This document shows positions 35,080-44,080 of a stretch of 64,000 bases of DNA, one piece after another. Each line of letters opens with the position of its first letter. Positions within the stretch are counted from its first letter, which is position 1. Made by a program: the position numbers and the translations under genes. This DNA comes from Paenibacillus pedocola. GTDB taxonomy: Bacteria; Bacillota; Bacilli; Paenibacillales; Paenibacillaceae. The DNA lies in assembly GCF_031599675.1 (NCBI RefSeq), contig NZ_CP134223.1, forward strand, positions 4,464,001 through 4,528,000. The letters run 5' to 3'. Under the pieces are notes generated by a model. That model worked only from the letters and a program-made list of their open reading frames with translations, was not told the DNA's origin and did no database searches.

Positions 35080-36003
35080 CTACCACAAGCTGTTTTCGCT
35101 GATTTTTTTGGAAATCTGATTGACGATGATAAGCAGAATAAAGTTAATGACGGTGTTGAACAGATTGACCGCCGAAGAAAAGCTGTACTGGCTGCTGAGC
35201 AGACCGATTTTGTACACATAAGTAGACAGAATTTCACTGGAGGTGGCATTGAGATCATTCTGCATCAGATAAACCTTCTCAAACCCAACTCCAAGCAGAC
35301 CCCCGACACGTAAAATCAGCAGGGTAACCGCTGTTGGCATCAGCATTGGAATATCGATAAACCGCACTTTATGCCAGCGGCTTGCGCCGTCAACGGTTGC
35401 GGCCTCATACAGACTGGGGTCAACCGCTGATAAAGCGGCAATGAAGATGATGCTGTCCCAGCCGACATGCTGCCACACATCCGACCAGACATACACGCTG
35501 CTGAACAGCGCGGAGGAGCCCATCAGGTCAGGAGCTTCTTTTCCGAACAAGCTGTACAGATTCCCAACCAGCCCTGTGCTCGGAGACAGCAGAATGACCA
35601 TCAGCCCGACCATGACCACTGTGGAGATGAAATGCGGCATGTACGATACGGTCTGAAAAAAACGCCGGAACCGGTTCGGCCGCATCTGATTGACCATCAG
35701 CGCCAGGATAATCGGAATCGGAAAGGTAACGAGACTGTACAGGCTAATAATCAGCGTGTTCTTAATCGTGGCCGAAAATTGATAGGAATTAAAAAACTTC
35801 TCGAAATATTTGAACCCTGCCCACGGACTTTCGGCAATCCCCATCGCCGGGCTGTAATCCTTAAAGGCAATAAGTATGCCGTACATCGGCTTGTAAGCGA
35901 ATAACAGTGAAAGCACCACAGCGGGGAGCAGCAGCAAATACAGTCCCCAATTTCTTTTCACAGCTCCGAACGTCCCCCCGGGACTGGCTTGACCGGATCT
36001 CAT
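35080..36003 (-). CDS. Carbohydrate ABC transporter permease (LplB/YteP-like)
   Basis: 307 aa, six membrane helices. It has the typical N-terminal WGLYLLLLPAVVLSLLFAYKPMYG and the EAA loop SLYEAATVDGASRWHKVRFIDIPML. It starts with an ATGA overlap with the GH13 stop. It forms a heterodimeric channel with the LplC-like protein. CUT1-type oligosaccharide uptake. Confidence 0.94.
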   Translation of the reverse strand: MRSGQASPGGTFGAVKRNWGLYLLLLPAVVLSLLFAYKPMYGILIAFKDYSPAMGIAESPWAGFKYFEKFFNSYQFSATIKNTLIISLYSLVTFPIPIILALMVNQMRPNRFRRFFQTVSYMPHFISTVVMVGLMVILLSPSTGLVGNLYSLFGKEAPDLMGSSALFSSVYVWSDVWQHVGWDSIIFIAALSAVDPSLYEAATVDGASRWHKVRFIDIPMLMPTAVTLLILRVGGLLGVGFEKVYLMQNDLNATSSEILSTYVYKIGLLSSQYSFSSAVNLFNTVINFILLIIVNQISKKISENSLW

Positions 36004-37313
36004 GAAATCCCCTCCTGAATCATTAGTTGTCTGGACTCTATAATGACAGGCCGGGCGGCACAGAACAGCCTGCCTCCGGCTACAGTAACTTCACTGCCGT
36101 CAATCAAATTACGGTAGACTCCATCCGGGATTCCTGTCTCCACTTCTGCGGACTTACCTCTCAGACTAAACACGCCTACCAGTTTCTGTTCGCCCCAGGT
36201 ATAGGTTCCGGTGATAATGTCTTCTTCCTCAAGTGCGTGCAGCTTACAGATGCCCTGGGCCATAATCTCCTTCTGCTTGATGGGATAGAGCGCAGCGAAC
36301 AGCCAGGACAGGTCGGTGCCAGTATTCCAGCTGACCGTATTCTTGTCGAAAAGGTCAGGGCAGACCCCGTTCGCAGTTTCCTGCCCGCCGTAAATCAGCG
36401 GCATCCCCTTCTGGAAATACAGGAAGGCCGTCCAGTTGATCAGGTCCTGTTCATCCGGAATCACCGCCTTGGCCCGGGCCCGGTCATGATTCTCCAGAAA
36501 CCGCAGCTTGACATAGTTGTCCGGATACAGATATTCCTGGGCGTTGATCTTCTCCACATAGCAGCCCAGTGTATTCTCTCCGGCCAGATAGCCGCTGAAA
36601 TACGGATAAATATCATAGTCATAGCAGGCATCGAATGCCTGCAGAATTTCCGCATCGCTGAGTCCGGTCAAGCCAAGCGAACGGAGATGCATAATAAAGC
36701 CCGGCTCGATGGATTCGGCTAACCACAGGCAGTCCGGATTGACCGCAGCAACCTCCTCACGGGCCCGCTGCCAGAACGCAAGCGGCAGCAGCGGCGCAAC
36801 GTCGCAGCGGAAGCCGTCCACGAGTCCGGCCCACATCCGCAGCGTCTCAATCTGATACTCCCATAGTTCTGCGCTCGTATAATCCAAATCTACAATATCA
36901 GCCCAATCACCCGCTCGGTTTCCAAACTGCCCTTCCGGCGTTTTGTAGAAAAATTCCGGATGCTGCGTCACCAGCACCGAATCCGGCGAGGTGTGATTGT
37001 ACACCACATCAATGATACATTTCATTCCGTGGTCATGGATCGCGCCGACCAGACGTGTGAAATCCTCCAGCGTTCCAAGCTCCGGGTTAATCTCCCGGTA
37101 GTCCTGATTGGCATACGGACTGCCGAGTCCGCCTTTGCGGGCAGTGCGGCCGATCGGATGAACCGGCAGCAGCCAGATGATATCCACACCCAGCCTGCGG
37201 ATACGCCCGAGATCCCGCTCCACCGCCTGGAAGGTTCCCTCTTTACTGTGATTGCGGACATAAACCGAATATACAACACTGCTACGCAGCGATTTCGCAG
37301 TTAACTTCGCCAT
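36000..37313 (-). CDS. Alpha-amylase family glycoside hydrolase (GH13)
   Basis: 437 aa, cytoplasmic (no signal peptide). Region I DVVYNH (102-107), region II DGFRCD (nucleophile Asp171), region III WLAESIE (acid/base Glu200) and region IV FLENHD are intact. It is short for GH13 and has a reduced C-terminal domain. It probably splits maltodextrin-like oligosaccharides or trehalose/isomaltose after uptake. Its stop overlaps the LplB-like start by 4 bp. Confidence 0.93.
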   Translation of the reverse strand: MAKLTAKSLRSSVVYSVYVRNHSKEGTFQAVERDLGRIRRLGVDIIWLLPVHPIGRTARKGGLGSPYANQDYREINPELGTLEDFTRLVGAIHDHGMKCIIDVVYNHTSPDSVLVTQHPEFFYKTPEGQFGNRAGDWADIVDLDYTSAELWEYQIETLRMWAGLVDGFRCDVAPLLPLAFWQRAREEVAAVNPDCLWLAESIEPGFIMHLRSLGLTGLSDAEILQAFDACYDYDIYPYFSGYLAGENTLGCYVEKINAQEYLYPDNYVKLRFLENHDRARAKAVIPDEQDLINWTAFLYFQKGMPLIYGGQETANGVCPDLFDKNTVSWNTGTDLSWLFAALYPIKQKEIMAQGICKLHALEEEDIITGTYTWGEQKLVGVFSLRGKSAEVETGIPDGVYRNLIDGSEVTVAGGRLFCAARPVIIESRQLMIQEGIS

Positions 37314-37383
37314 TACCGTTACACTCCTATAGTTGAAATAGATATACGCCTGTTGTGTTGATTAGCTATACGCTCAGCAGACA

Positions 37384-37568
37384 AAGTGGAATATCTCCAC
37401 TTAATTCTTCATCAAACAACGGTATTAGAACGATAGTGGGAAAAACTCCACTTCATCCTTCCGAATTTGTCCCTCAGAGGGCTGAATGGCCGAAATAAAT
37501 GGAGTTTTTCCATTTAGATATCGTAATTCGTGAAAAGTAATAGACTTAGGTGGAGAAAATCCAACTAA
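37384..37568. repeat. Dyad repeat element, copy C (four units)
   Basis: Units at about 37384, 37432, 37496 and 37546: two direct (ATCTCCACTTAATT form) and two inverted (TTAGGTGGAGAAAATCC form). Same layout as copies A and B. It lies in the gap between the LacI remnant and the GH13 gene. Confidence 0.7.
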
Positions 37569-37593
37569 ACTCTGGAGCAAATGGAGTATCATT

Positions 37594-38430
37594 TCAGGAT
37601 TGATATCGCAGGACGAATTGGGCCGCCTTGATGAAGCGTCCCTCCGGGAGCGGCGTTTTGTCCGCTCTTTGGATGCTTTCAATCAGCATTTGCGAGGCCA
37701 TGGAGCCCATCCGCGAGATGCTCTCGTCCATCAGCCCGTCAAATAATGGCGCTCCCGGTGAGTTGCCTGTAAAGCCTGCACTTGCCGGATCAACCACCCG
37801 AGACATGAATTTGACCTGCTGTGCTTGACTCTGGTTCCTGCCAACACCATCCGCTTGTGCTTGACTCTGGTTCCTGCCAACGCCATCCGCTTGTGCTTGA
37901 CTCTGGTTCCTGCCAACGCCATCCGCTTGTGCTTGGCTATGTCTTCCGCCACTGCTCCCTGCAGACCGGTCATCCTCGACCAGCACGAACGGATAACCAC
38001 CCTGCTTCAAGAAGTCGACCACTGCGCTGTTTTTGCGGCCGGACAGCAGGATTGCACCATCGGCGCGTCCGCCCTTCATGAGACGGGAAACGGCTTCCAG
38101 CTCTTCCTGTTCCCCTGCGCCTGACCCGATCTGAATGTCATAGCTGAGACGCCCGGCCCCCAGCACAATTCCGCGGATCAATTCCATAAAAAACAGATTG
38201 GAGGACCATTTCTCCGCCGTACCCGGCAGCAGCACGCAGATGCAGCGGGTTGACCGCGTGACAAGGTTCTGCGCGATAATATTCGGCGTATACCCCAATT
38301 CCTCCATCGTTTGGCGGACTTTGCGGGAAGTCTCCTCCCTGACATTCGAATGGCCCGTCAATACCCGGGAGACCGTGGAAATGGAGACTCCCGCCCGGCG
38401 GGCTACTTTTTTCATCGTAACTGTCATCAT
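37594..38430 (-). CDS. LacI-family regulator with a shortened effector domain and internal repeat
   Basis: 278 aa versus about 330 for the family. The helix-turn-helix (MKKVARRAGVSISTVSRVL) and hinge are normal, as is the first half of the core up to FVLVEDDRSAG. There the usual middle third is missing. Three tandem 12-residue units SQAQADGVGRNQ (36-bp DNA repeats at 37822-37929) and a short linker take its place, before a recognisable last helix (SRMGSMASQMLIESIQ). Sugar sensing is probably lost. It could be a DNA-binding-only repressor or a decaying gene. Its context is the GH13/GH31 cluster. Confidence 0.7.
   Translation of the reverse strand: MMTVTMKKVARRAGVSISTVSRVLTGHSNVREETSRKVRQTMEELGYTPNIIAQNLVTRSTRCICVLLPGTAEKWSSNLFFMELIRGIVLGAGRLSYDIQIGSGAGEQEELEAVSRLMKGGRADGAILLSGRKNSAVVDFLKQGGYPFVLVEDDRSAGSSGGRHSQAQADGVGRNQSQAQADGVGRNQSQAQADGVGRNQSQAQQVKFMSRVVDPASAGFTGNSPGAPLFDGLMDESISRMGSMASQMLIESIQRADKTPLPEGRFIKAAQFVLRYQS
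37822..37935. repeat. 36-bp tandem repeat within the LacI gene
   Basis: Three nearly identical 36-bp units (starts 37822, 37858, 37894) and a partial fourth. One A/G change distinguishes the first unit. Each preserves the reading frame. Confidence 0.9.
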
Positions 38431-38523
38431 ATCCTCCTCCAGCAGGTCACTCGCCTCTTATTAACATGGGCTTGGCCAGTCATTCCTCATCCCCGGCCGC
38501 CGCCAGCTGTCCCGGAGACAATA

Positions 38524-38553
38524 CCGCCCCGCGCAATGGGCTGCGCAGGGCGG
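38524..38553 (-). other. Intercistronic hairpin after the solute-binding protein gene
   Basis: CCGCCC-GCGCA / TGCGC-GGGCGG stem without a T-tract. Hairpins here often stabilise the abundant binding-protein mRNA while lowering downstream expression. Confidence 0.5.
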
Positions 38554-38574
38554 ATGAACAGAGAGGGAAACGAA

Positions 38575-40182
38575 TTATTTTACACTTACATATCGGCTGT
38601 AAGCTTCCGTACGGATCTTCAGCAGCTTTTCCAGACCCATGTCGTTCAGCTTCTTCACATAGTCATCCCAGCCTTCATCAATACCGCCTTTGCTGATAAA
38701 CTGGGCACGCATGGTGTTCACATAGGTGTCAATGTCCGTAGTCAAGGTAGGCAGCTCCTGGAATTCCTCGGCAGTGTACATAACGTTAGGGAATGGCTCT
38801 GTCACATATTCACTGCCCAGCTTATCGAGCTGCAGCTTCAGGCCGTCTCCGCTTTCCGTGCTCAGCACAATGTTCTTCTCAAACGCAGGGCTTACATATT
38901 TCGGACCGAAATCGCGGAGCGACTGATCCCAGTACCAGGCATCTGCGCTGGTTCCGGCTGGCGGGTCCATAAGGGTATAAGTGCCGTCATCGTTCTTCTG
39001 GATAACGGTTCCGATCGCGCCCCAGAAGTTTTGGATACTTGCTTCATTGGTGTAGAACTGATCAGCCCAGCGGGCAGCGATTTCCGGTGTTTTGCAGGAA
39101 GAGGTGATCAGCAGCTCATTGCGTGCCAGGTTCATCCCAATCGGATTACCGATGGTGTAGCGCTTGCCGTCCGGTCCGGCGATCGGCGGAATAGTTTCAT
39201 ACTGGTCGCCCCATTTGCCGAATACGGCATCCGGTGTCCACTGGTAGGAGAAGCCGACAACCGGAGCATCCGGATTCTGGAACTTCGCGGATCTCATCGT
39301 ATCGTCCTGTGTGAACAGCTCTTTGTCGAGCAGACCTTCGTTATACAATTTATTTTCCCATTTGAGGCCTTCCTTGTATTCTTCTGATGTCGGGTAATAG
39401 ATCGCTTTACCATCCTTCACCAGCATGTTGTTATTGTTCAGGTCGGCAATTCCGAAGGGGCTGATCAGGTCATTGCTCACTTCGATGTAAGGAATCTCAT
39501 CCTGCTTGCCGTTGCCGTTCGGGTCCTGCTCTTTGAAGGCTTTCATCACGTTGTAGAGATCGTCGATAGTATCCGGAACCTTCAGGCCCAGCTTGTCGAG
39601 CCAGGTTTTGTTGATGACCGGCTGGCGGGAGCTCATCGGACGCGAAGGCAGTCTGGCCGGCATTGAGTAGATTTTTCCGTCAGGGAAGGTGCTGATCTTC
39701 TTCATATCCGGCGTTTCTTCCATCGCTGCCTTGAGGTTAGGCATATACTGGTCGATATAATCATCCAGCGGGCGGAAATAGCTCAGGTTGTTCACGATAT
39801 CGGAGTCGGAGAAGGTCTGGTCACCCAGCACCACATCCGGCAGGGTTCCGCTGGCCAGCATGATCGATTTCTGTTCGGCCCAGTCATTGGAGGACATGAC
39901 CTGCCAGTCTATTTTCACATTTGTATTGGTTTCGAGATCCTTCAGCCATTGGTTCTGGGTAAACGTATCGCCCATGCTGCCCCAGCGTACGGTCAATACC
40001 TTCAGCGTCACCGGCTCGCTTACAATCGGCAGCCCTTCTTTGTTGAAGCCGCCCGTATCGCTGGCAGCGGAGTTATTCTCCTTATTATTGCCGCTGCAGC
40101 CGGCGAGTCCCGCTACCATCACTGCTGCCAGAAGGCCGGTAGCCAGCTTCTTGGCCGTAAAATTCCTGCTCTGCTTAACCAT
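38575..40182 (-). CDS. ABC transporter solute-binding lipoprotein (LplA-like)
   Basis: 535 aa. The ATG at 40182 is 9 nt after GGGGGA; the one three codons upstream touches it. The N-terminus is a lipoprotein signal (LATGLLAAVMVAGLAGC, lipobox LAGC). The rest is a cluster D-like sugar-binding fold. It captures an oligosaccharide for the two permeases encoded downstream. A YesM/YesN pair is divergently transcribed and likely activates it. Confidence 0.92.
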   Translation of the reverse strand: MVKQSRNFTAKKLATGLLAAVMVAGLAGCSGNNKENNSAASDTGGFNKEGLPIVSEPVTLKVLTVRWGSMGDTFTQNQWLKDLETNTNVKIDWQVMSSNDWAEQKSIMLASGTLPDVVLGDQTFSDSDIVNNLSYFRPLDDYIDQYMPNLKAAMEETPDMKKISTFPDGKIYSMPARLPSRPMSSRQPVINKTWLDKLGLKVPDTIDDLYNVMKAFKEQDPNGNGKQDEIPYIEVSNDLISPFGIADLNNNNMLVKDGKAIYYPTSEEYKEGLKWENKLYNEGLLDKELFTQDDTMRSAKFQNPDAPVVGFSYQWTPDAVFGKWGDQYETIPPIAGPDGKRYTIGNPIGMNLARNELLITSSCKTPEIAARWADQFYTNEASIQNFWGAIGTVIQKNDDGTYTLMDPPAGTSADAWYWDQSLRDFGPKYVSPAFEKNIVLSTESGDGLKLQLDKLGSEYVTEPFPNVMYTAEEFQELPTLTTDIDTYVNTMRAQFISKGGIDEGWDDYVKKLNDMGLEKLLKIRTEAYSRYVSVK

Positions 40183-40503
40183 TGTGTACATCCCCCGTTT
40201 CTGTTGTGTACGTCCTCTTTACATGTCTAATCATAACCGCTCGCATCTCCGTATTCCGGACGCTTTGCCCCCGTTATTCGGACCTCTGCCTCCGTTTATA
40301 CACTCTTGAGTGACTTAGCACTGCCCGCTTCAAAACCCATATAACAGTTTCCAGACTTTTGTTAGCGCTTTCCGGACTTTGCGGGGGATCGGCTGTCTAT
40401 TCTTATGTTTTTTTTGCTTAAAGGTTTTATAATGATTTTGTTACCACCGTAAAACGCATTCATAGATGATATTACATAGAAAGGATCCGGTGCCACAGAG
40501 CCT
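40183..40503. promoter_or_regulatory. Divergent promoter region with a cre-like site
   Basis: TGTTAGCGCTTTCC at 40360-40373 differs from the cre consensus at two positions and lies near a TTATAT -10-like element of the binding-protein gene. TATAAT at 40428-40433 could be the -10 of the sensor kinase gene. No other structure is evident in these 321 bp. Confidence 0.45.
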
Positions 40504-42246
40504 ATGGCCAAAACAACAGCAGGAGCCCGGCCGCTCCCAATCCGTCATTATGTGAAAGTTATGATTCTGATAGCATTCACTGTCCTTCTTGTAGATCTTG
40601 TAATCAGCATCGCTTCCATAATGATCGTTAAGCAGCAGTCCACCCGGTATCTGAAGGATACGGCTGCGCTTTACATTAACCGGATCAATCATGATTTCGC
40701 TTACATGAATCACTATATGGGCTGGACGCTGGCGAATGATGAAACACTGAACACCATGAACGCCTACCGCATCAACAGCATCGAGTTCCTCAAGTCCAAC
40801 GAGAATCTGCACAAACGGTTCACCGAGCTCCAAAGGAACTACGGGCAGGAATATAATTTCTTCTACTATTTAAAGAACCAGTCCTACTTCCTGAACTGTT
40901 CGCCGATCAGCATTAGCTATTCGGATTATCAGGAGCTGAAAAAGCAGATCATTTCTTTTATCGACGACAAAGAGGTGTACGAAAAGTATTATTCCAAATG
41001 GACCCCTGTGCTCGTAAACGGCAAATATTATGTGATCAACATCGTCCCTTACTACAACCGCTATTTAATCGGACTGATCTCCGCCGACAATCTGATCCGC
41101 CCGCTACGGGATATCAATTTGGGAGCTAACGGTTATGCTTCACTCGTCGATGATCAGGGTACAGCCCTTTCCAGTCCCCTTTCGAACAGCGGCAAACCGC
41201 TGCAGGAACATAAGGGCCTTGCTTCCCTGATCCAGCCGCGCACTACGATCATCAGTGATTTCCTGGGGACAACGTTCAGCGCGAAGATGGTCATCAAATT
41301 CGGGGCTTTTGAAAAAATTATGATTGCCCAGCTCCTGATCGTCCTGCTGTTCTTCATGGTCACCTCATCGCTGTTTGTAATCATGCTCTTCTTCAATAAA
41401 AGAGTGCTCGGCCCGATTCAGAGCTTCTCTGAAAATTTGGCGCGTATTAATGAAGAAAGCCAGCCGGCGGATTACAAAGGCAGTAAAATTATCGAGCTGG
41501 AGCAGGCGAATGAGCAATTCAAGGATCTGGTGGGCCAGATCAAAACCTTCAAAATCACCATGTACGAGCAGGAACTGGAGAAGCAGCGCATCCAGCTCGA
41601 TTATATGAAACAGCAGATCAAGCCGCATTTCTTCCTGAACTGCCTGACCAGCATTTATAGCATGGCGCAAATTCAAATGTATCAGGAAATTGAGGATATG
41701 GCGATGACTACCTCCAAGTATTTCCGCTACCTGTTCCAGAACGGTGAGAATTTTGTGCCGCTGGCGAATGAAATCGAGCATGTGCAGATGTATCTGGAGA
41801 TTCAGAAGCAGCGTTACCGGGATGCCTTCAGCTACCACGTGGAGCTGGCCGAGGATGCCCGGGACGTAAGCATTCCGCCGCTCGTGCTGCAGACGTTCAT
41901 TGAGAACTCCGTCAAATACGCAATCTCCCGCGAAAATGAAGTGCAGATCCGGCTGAGCGTGAAGCGCCACATGCTGGAGTATGACATCGAAGGTACACAA
42001 ATTATACTCTCGGACACCGGGCCGGGCTTCCCGCAGGATGTGCTGGAGAAGCTTCATTCCGGACTGCCGCTGGATCAGACAAAGGGCACGCATATCGGCA
42101 TTATGAACACGCTGAAGCGGCTGGAATATCTGTACTATAATCTGGCTACCGTCAGCTTCTCCAATCTTGAAGACGGCGGTGCCTGTGTCACCCTGTTACT
42201 GCCGGATCTTCCCGACACCTCACTAGAAATGGAGAGCCGCCTATGA
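40504..42246 (+). CDS. Sensor histidine kinase, YesM family
   Basis: 580 aa. TM helix 1 is at about residues 18-42, an extracellular sensor follows to about 260, and TM helix 2 is at 263-292. HAMP is next, then the His_kinase dimer region with YMKQQIKPHFFLNCLTSIYSM (phosphorylated His in KPHFF), and the ATPase with FIENSVKYAI and DTGPGF. Family members sense extracellular carbohydrates and activate ABC importers. Its stop overlaps the regulator start by 4 bp. The ribosome site is weak (AAAGGA is 18 nt away). Confidence 0.93.
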   Translation: MAKTTAGARPLPIRHYVKVMILIAFTVLLVDLVISIASIMIVKQQSTRYLKDTAALYINRINHDFAYMNHYMGWTLANDETLNTMNAYRINSIEFLKSNENLHKRFTELQRNYGQEYNFFYYLKNQSYFLNCSPISISYSDYQELKKQIISFIDDKEVYEKYYSKWTPVLVNGKYYVINIVPYYNRYLIGLISADNLIRPLRDINLGANGYASLVDDQGTALSSPLSNSGKPLQEHKGLASLIQPRTTIISDFLGTTFSAKMVIKFGAFEKIMIAQLLIVLLFFMVTSSLFVIMLFFNKRVLGPIQSFSENLARINEESQPADYKGSKIIELEQANEQFKDLVGQIKTFKITMYEQELEKQRIQLDYMKQQIKPHFFLNCLTSIYSMAQIQMYQEIEDMAMTTSKYFRYLFQNGENFVPLANEIEHVQMYLEIQKQRYRDAFSYHVELAEDARDVSIPPLVLQTFIENSVKYAISRENEVQIRLSVKRHMLEYDIEGTQIILSDTGPGFPQDVLEKLHSGLPLDQTKGTHIGIMNTLKRLEYLYYNLATVSFSNLEDGGACVTLLLPDLPDTSLEMESRL

Positions 42247-43856
42247 ACATCTTGCTTGTAGATGATGACTACTATGTAATCGCTGCATTGCAGAAAAAAA
42301 TCGATTGGAAGCTGCTGAATATCGAAACGGTCTATACGGCCAACAATGTCGCGCAAGCCCGTGAGATTCTGGAGAAGCATTCCGTTCAGATCCTGATTTC
42401 GGATATTGAAATGCCGCAGGGCAGCGGCCTGGAGCTGCTGGCTTGGATCCGAGAGCAGAATTACAGCATCCAGGCGATCCTCCTGACCAACTACGCGGAT
42501 TTCAATTATGCCCAGAAGGCGATTGAGCTGCAGAGCTTTGAATATTTCCTGAAGCCGATTGAATTCGACAAGCTGATGCTGATCATCCAAAAAGCGGTGG
42601 TCCGGGCCAAGGAGCAGCAGAGCAACGAGCAGGCGATCCTGGGGGGCTACTTCTGGCAAAAAAACCAGTCCAAAAACTTAGAACACTTCTGGCGGAGGCT
42701 GGTTAGCGGCAGCACCTCATTCCCGCTTAAACAAGCGGACATTACCCATGCAATCAATGAACAAAATCTGTCCTATCAGATGAATGATCTTATCCAGCCT
42801 CTATTATTCAATGTATTTCCCCATAACGGCAGCATGGGCAAGGAAGAGAAGGATCTGTTTGATTTTGCGCTGCTGAATGTGCTCTATGAGCTGCTGCAAA
42901 ACCCCGGCTACACGATTGAAAGTATTCTGGAGGTAAAAGAGTACAACTGGATCGCCATCCTGAAATGGAACGGGCACCCGGAGGATGCCGGAGAGCTGCA
43001 GGCATTCGGGGTTACTTTTATCCAAAAGGCCGTCCCTTATCTGAAATGCGATGCCTGCTGCAATATCGGCATATCCGGCGAGCTGCACAATATCGGGAAT
43101 ATTCTAAAGCAGCTGCTGACTATGGATGAAGAGCTGACCAAATGCCGGAACCGGACCTATCTCGTGGCCAATTACCTGCATCAGCCCAAAATAACCTATA
43201 CCCCGCCGGATCTGGCACAGCTGGAGGAGCTCCTGAACCAGAACAAGCTGGCTGTTTTTCTGGAGGAGGCCATCCGTTATCTAAAAAGCATGCTGAGCCA
43301 TCATTGCCTGGACACCGCCGTACTCGGCCTGTTCCGGCTGGATATTGTGCAGCTGGTCTATTCTTTTCTCAAGCTCAAAGGCATTCAGGCGCATAAATTG
43401 TATGCCGGCCGGGTCAATGATCAGATGCTGCTGCACTCCCTGCATTCGATCGAGGATATGGAGGATTATCTAAGGTATCTTGTCAATACCGCCATGGAAT
43501 ACCGCGACTTCGCCGCCCAGCCCAAATCGATCGCGGAGGAAATTAAGCAGTACATTCATGCGCACTATGGCGATGATCTGACCCGCAACGATCTGGCGGA
43601 AATCGTCTACCTTAACCCGGATTATCTGGCCAGACTGTTCAAGCGGGAAACCGGCATTTCCCTCGGCAGCTATGTGATCCAGGTCCGTATCGCCGCCGCT
43701 AAACATCTGCTGGAAACGACCAACCTGTCGGTGTACACTATCGCGAGCAAAACTGGATATACGAACTATTCCTATTTCTCGAAGCTGTTCAAGCAGGAGG
43801 TCGGCCTGTCGCCGAATGAGTATAAGAAGGAGCAGCATTCGCATGGGGTGGGATAG
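42243..43856 (+). CDS. Response regulator with AraC-type DNA-binding domain, YesN family
   Basis: 537 aa. The receiver has acidic DDD at 7-9, phospho-acceptor Asp54 (LISDIEMP) and Lys in FLKPIEF. The middle is a helical linker. The C-terminus holds two helix-turn-helix motifs (NDLAEIVYLNPDYLARLFKRE and YTIASKTGYTNYSYFSKLF). It is likely the activator of the divergent binding-protein operon. Its final 99 bp and terminator are duplicated 4.6 kb downstream, at the far side of the defence island. Confidence 0.93.
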   Translation: MNILLVDDDYYVIAALQKKIDWKLLNIETVYTANNVAQAREILEKHSVQILISDIEMPQGSGLELLAWIREQNYSIQAILLTNYADFNYAQKAIELQSFEYFLKPIEFDKLMLIIQKAVVRAKEQQSNEQAILGGYFWQKNQSKNLEHFWRRLVSGSTSFPLKQADITHAINEQNLSYQMNDLIQPLLFNVFPHNGSMGKEEKDLFDFALLNVLYELLQNPGYTIESILEVKEYNWIAILKWNGHPEDAGELQAFGVTFIQKAVPYLKCDACCNIGISGELHNIGNILKQLLTMDEELTKCRNRTYLVANYLHQPKITYTPPDLAQLEELLNQNKLAVFLEEAIRYLKSMLSHHCLDTAVLGLFRLDIVQLVYSFLKLKGIQAHKLYAGRVNDQMLLHSLHSIEDMEDYLRYLVNTAMEYRDFAAQPKSIAEEIKQYIHAHYGDDLTRNDLAEIVYLNPDYLARLFKRETGISLGSYVIQVRIAAAKHLLETTNLSVYTIASKTGYTNYSYFSKLFKQEVGLSPNEYKKEQHSHGVG

Positions 43857-43908
43857 TTAGAGGGGAAATAAAAGAGCGGCAGTCAGGGATAGGGGTCCTG
43901 GGCTGCCG
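43758..43908 (+). repeat. Left 151-bp direct repeat (3' end of the yesN-like gene)
   Basis: Aligns without gaps to 48383-48533, with about seven mismatches by eye. It covers the last 32 codons, the stop and the terminator stem. Confidence 0.9.
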
Positions 43909-43917
43909 ATCTTTTTG
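43873..43917 (+). terminator. Terminator of the YesN-like gene
   Basis: CGGCAG...CTGCCG stem with inner CAGG/CCTG pairs, then CTTTTTGG. Confidence 0.8.
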
Positions 43918-44080
43918 GGTTTTCGTTTTCATGAAGGTTATGCTTCAAATTACTGTTTCATTAACAGTGAAAGAAGGAACTTCTAAATCCCGTAAATGTC
44001 ATCACGAGTGAGTATCATTTATCGATTAATTTTGATTTCTTTAAGATGAAAAGTAGTAAGCACCATAATTATATATATTA

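Noticed and set aside
37822..37935. CRISPR-like 36-bp repeats
   Set aside because: The units are head-to-tail, in frame inside a LacI-type gene and have no spacers.
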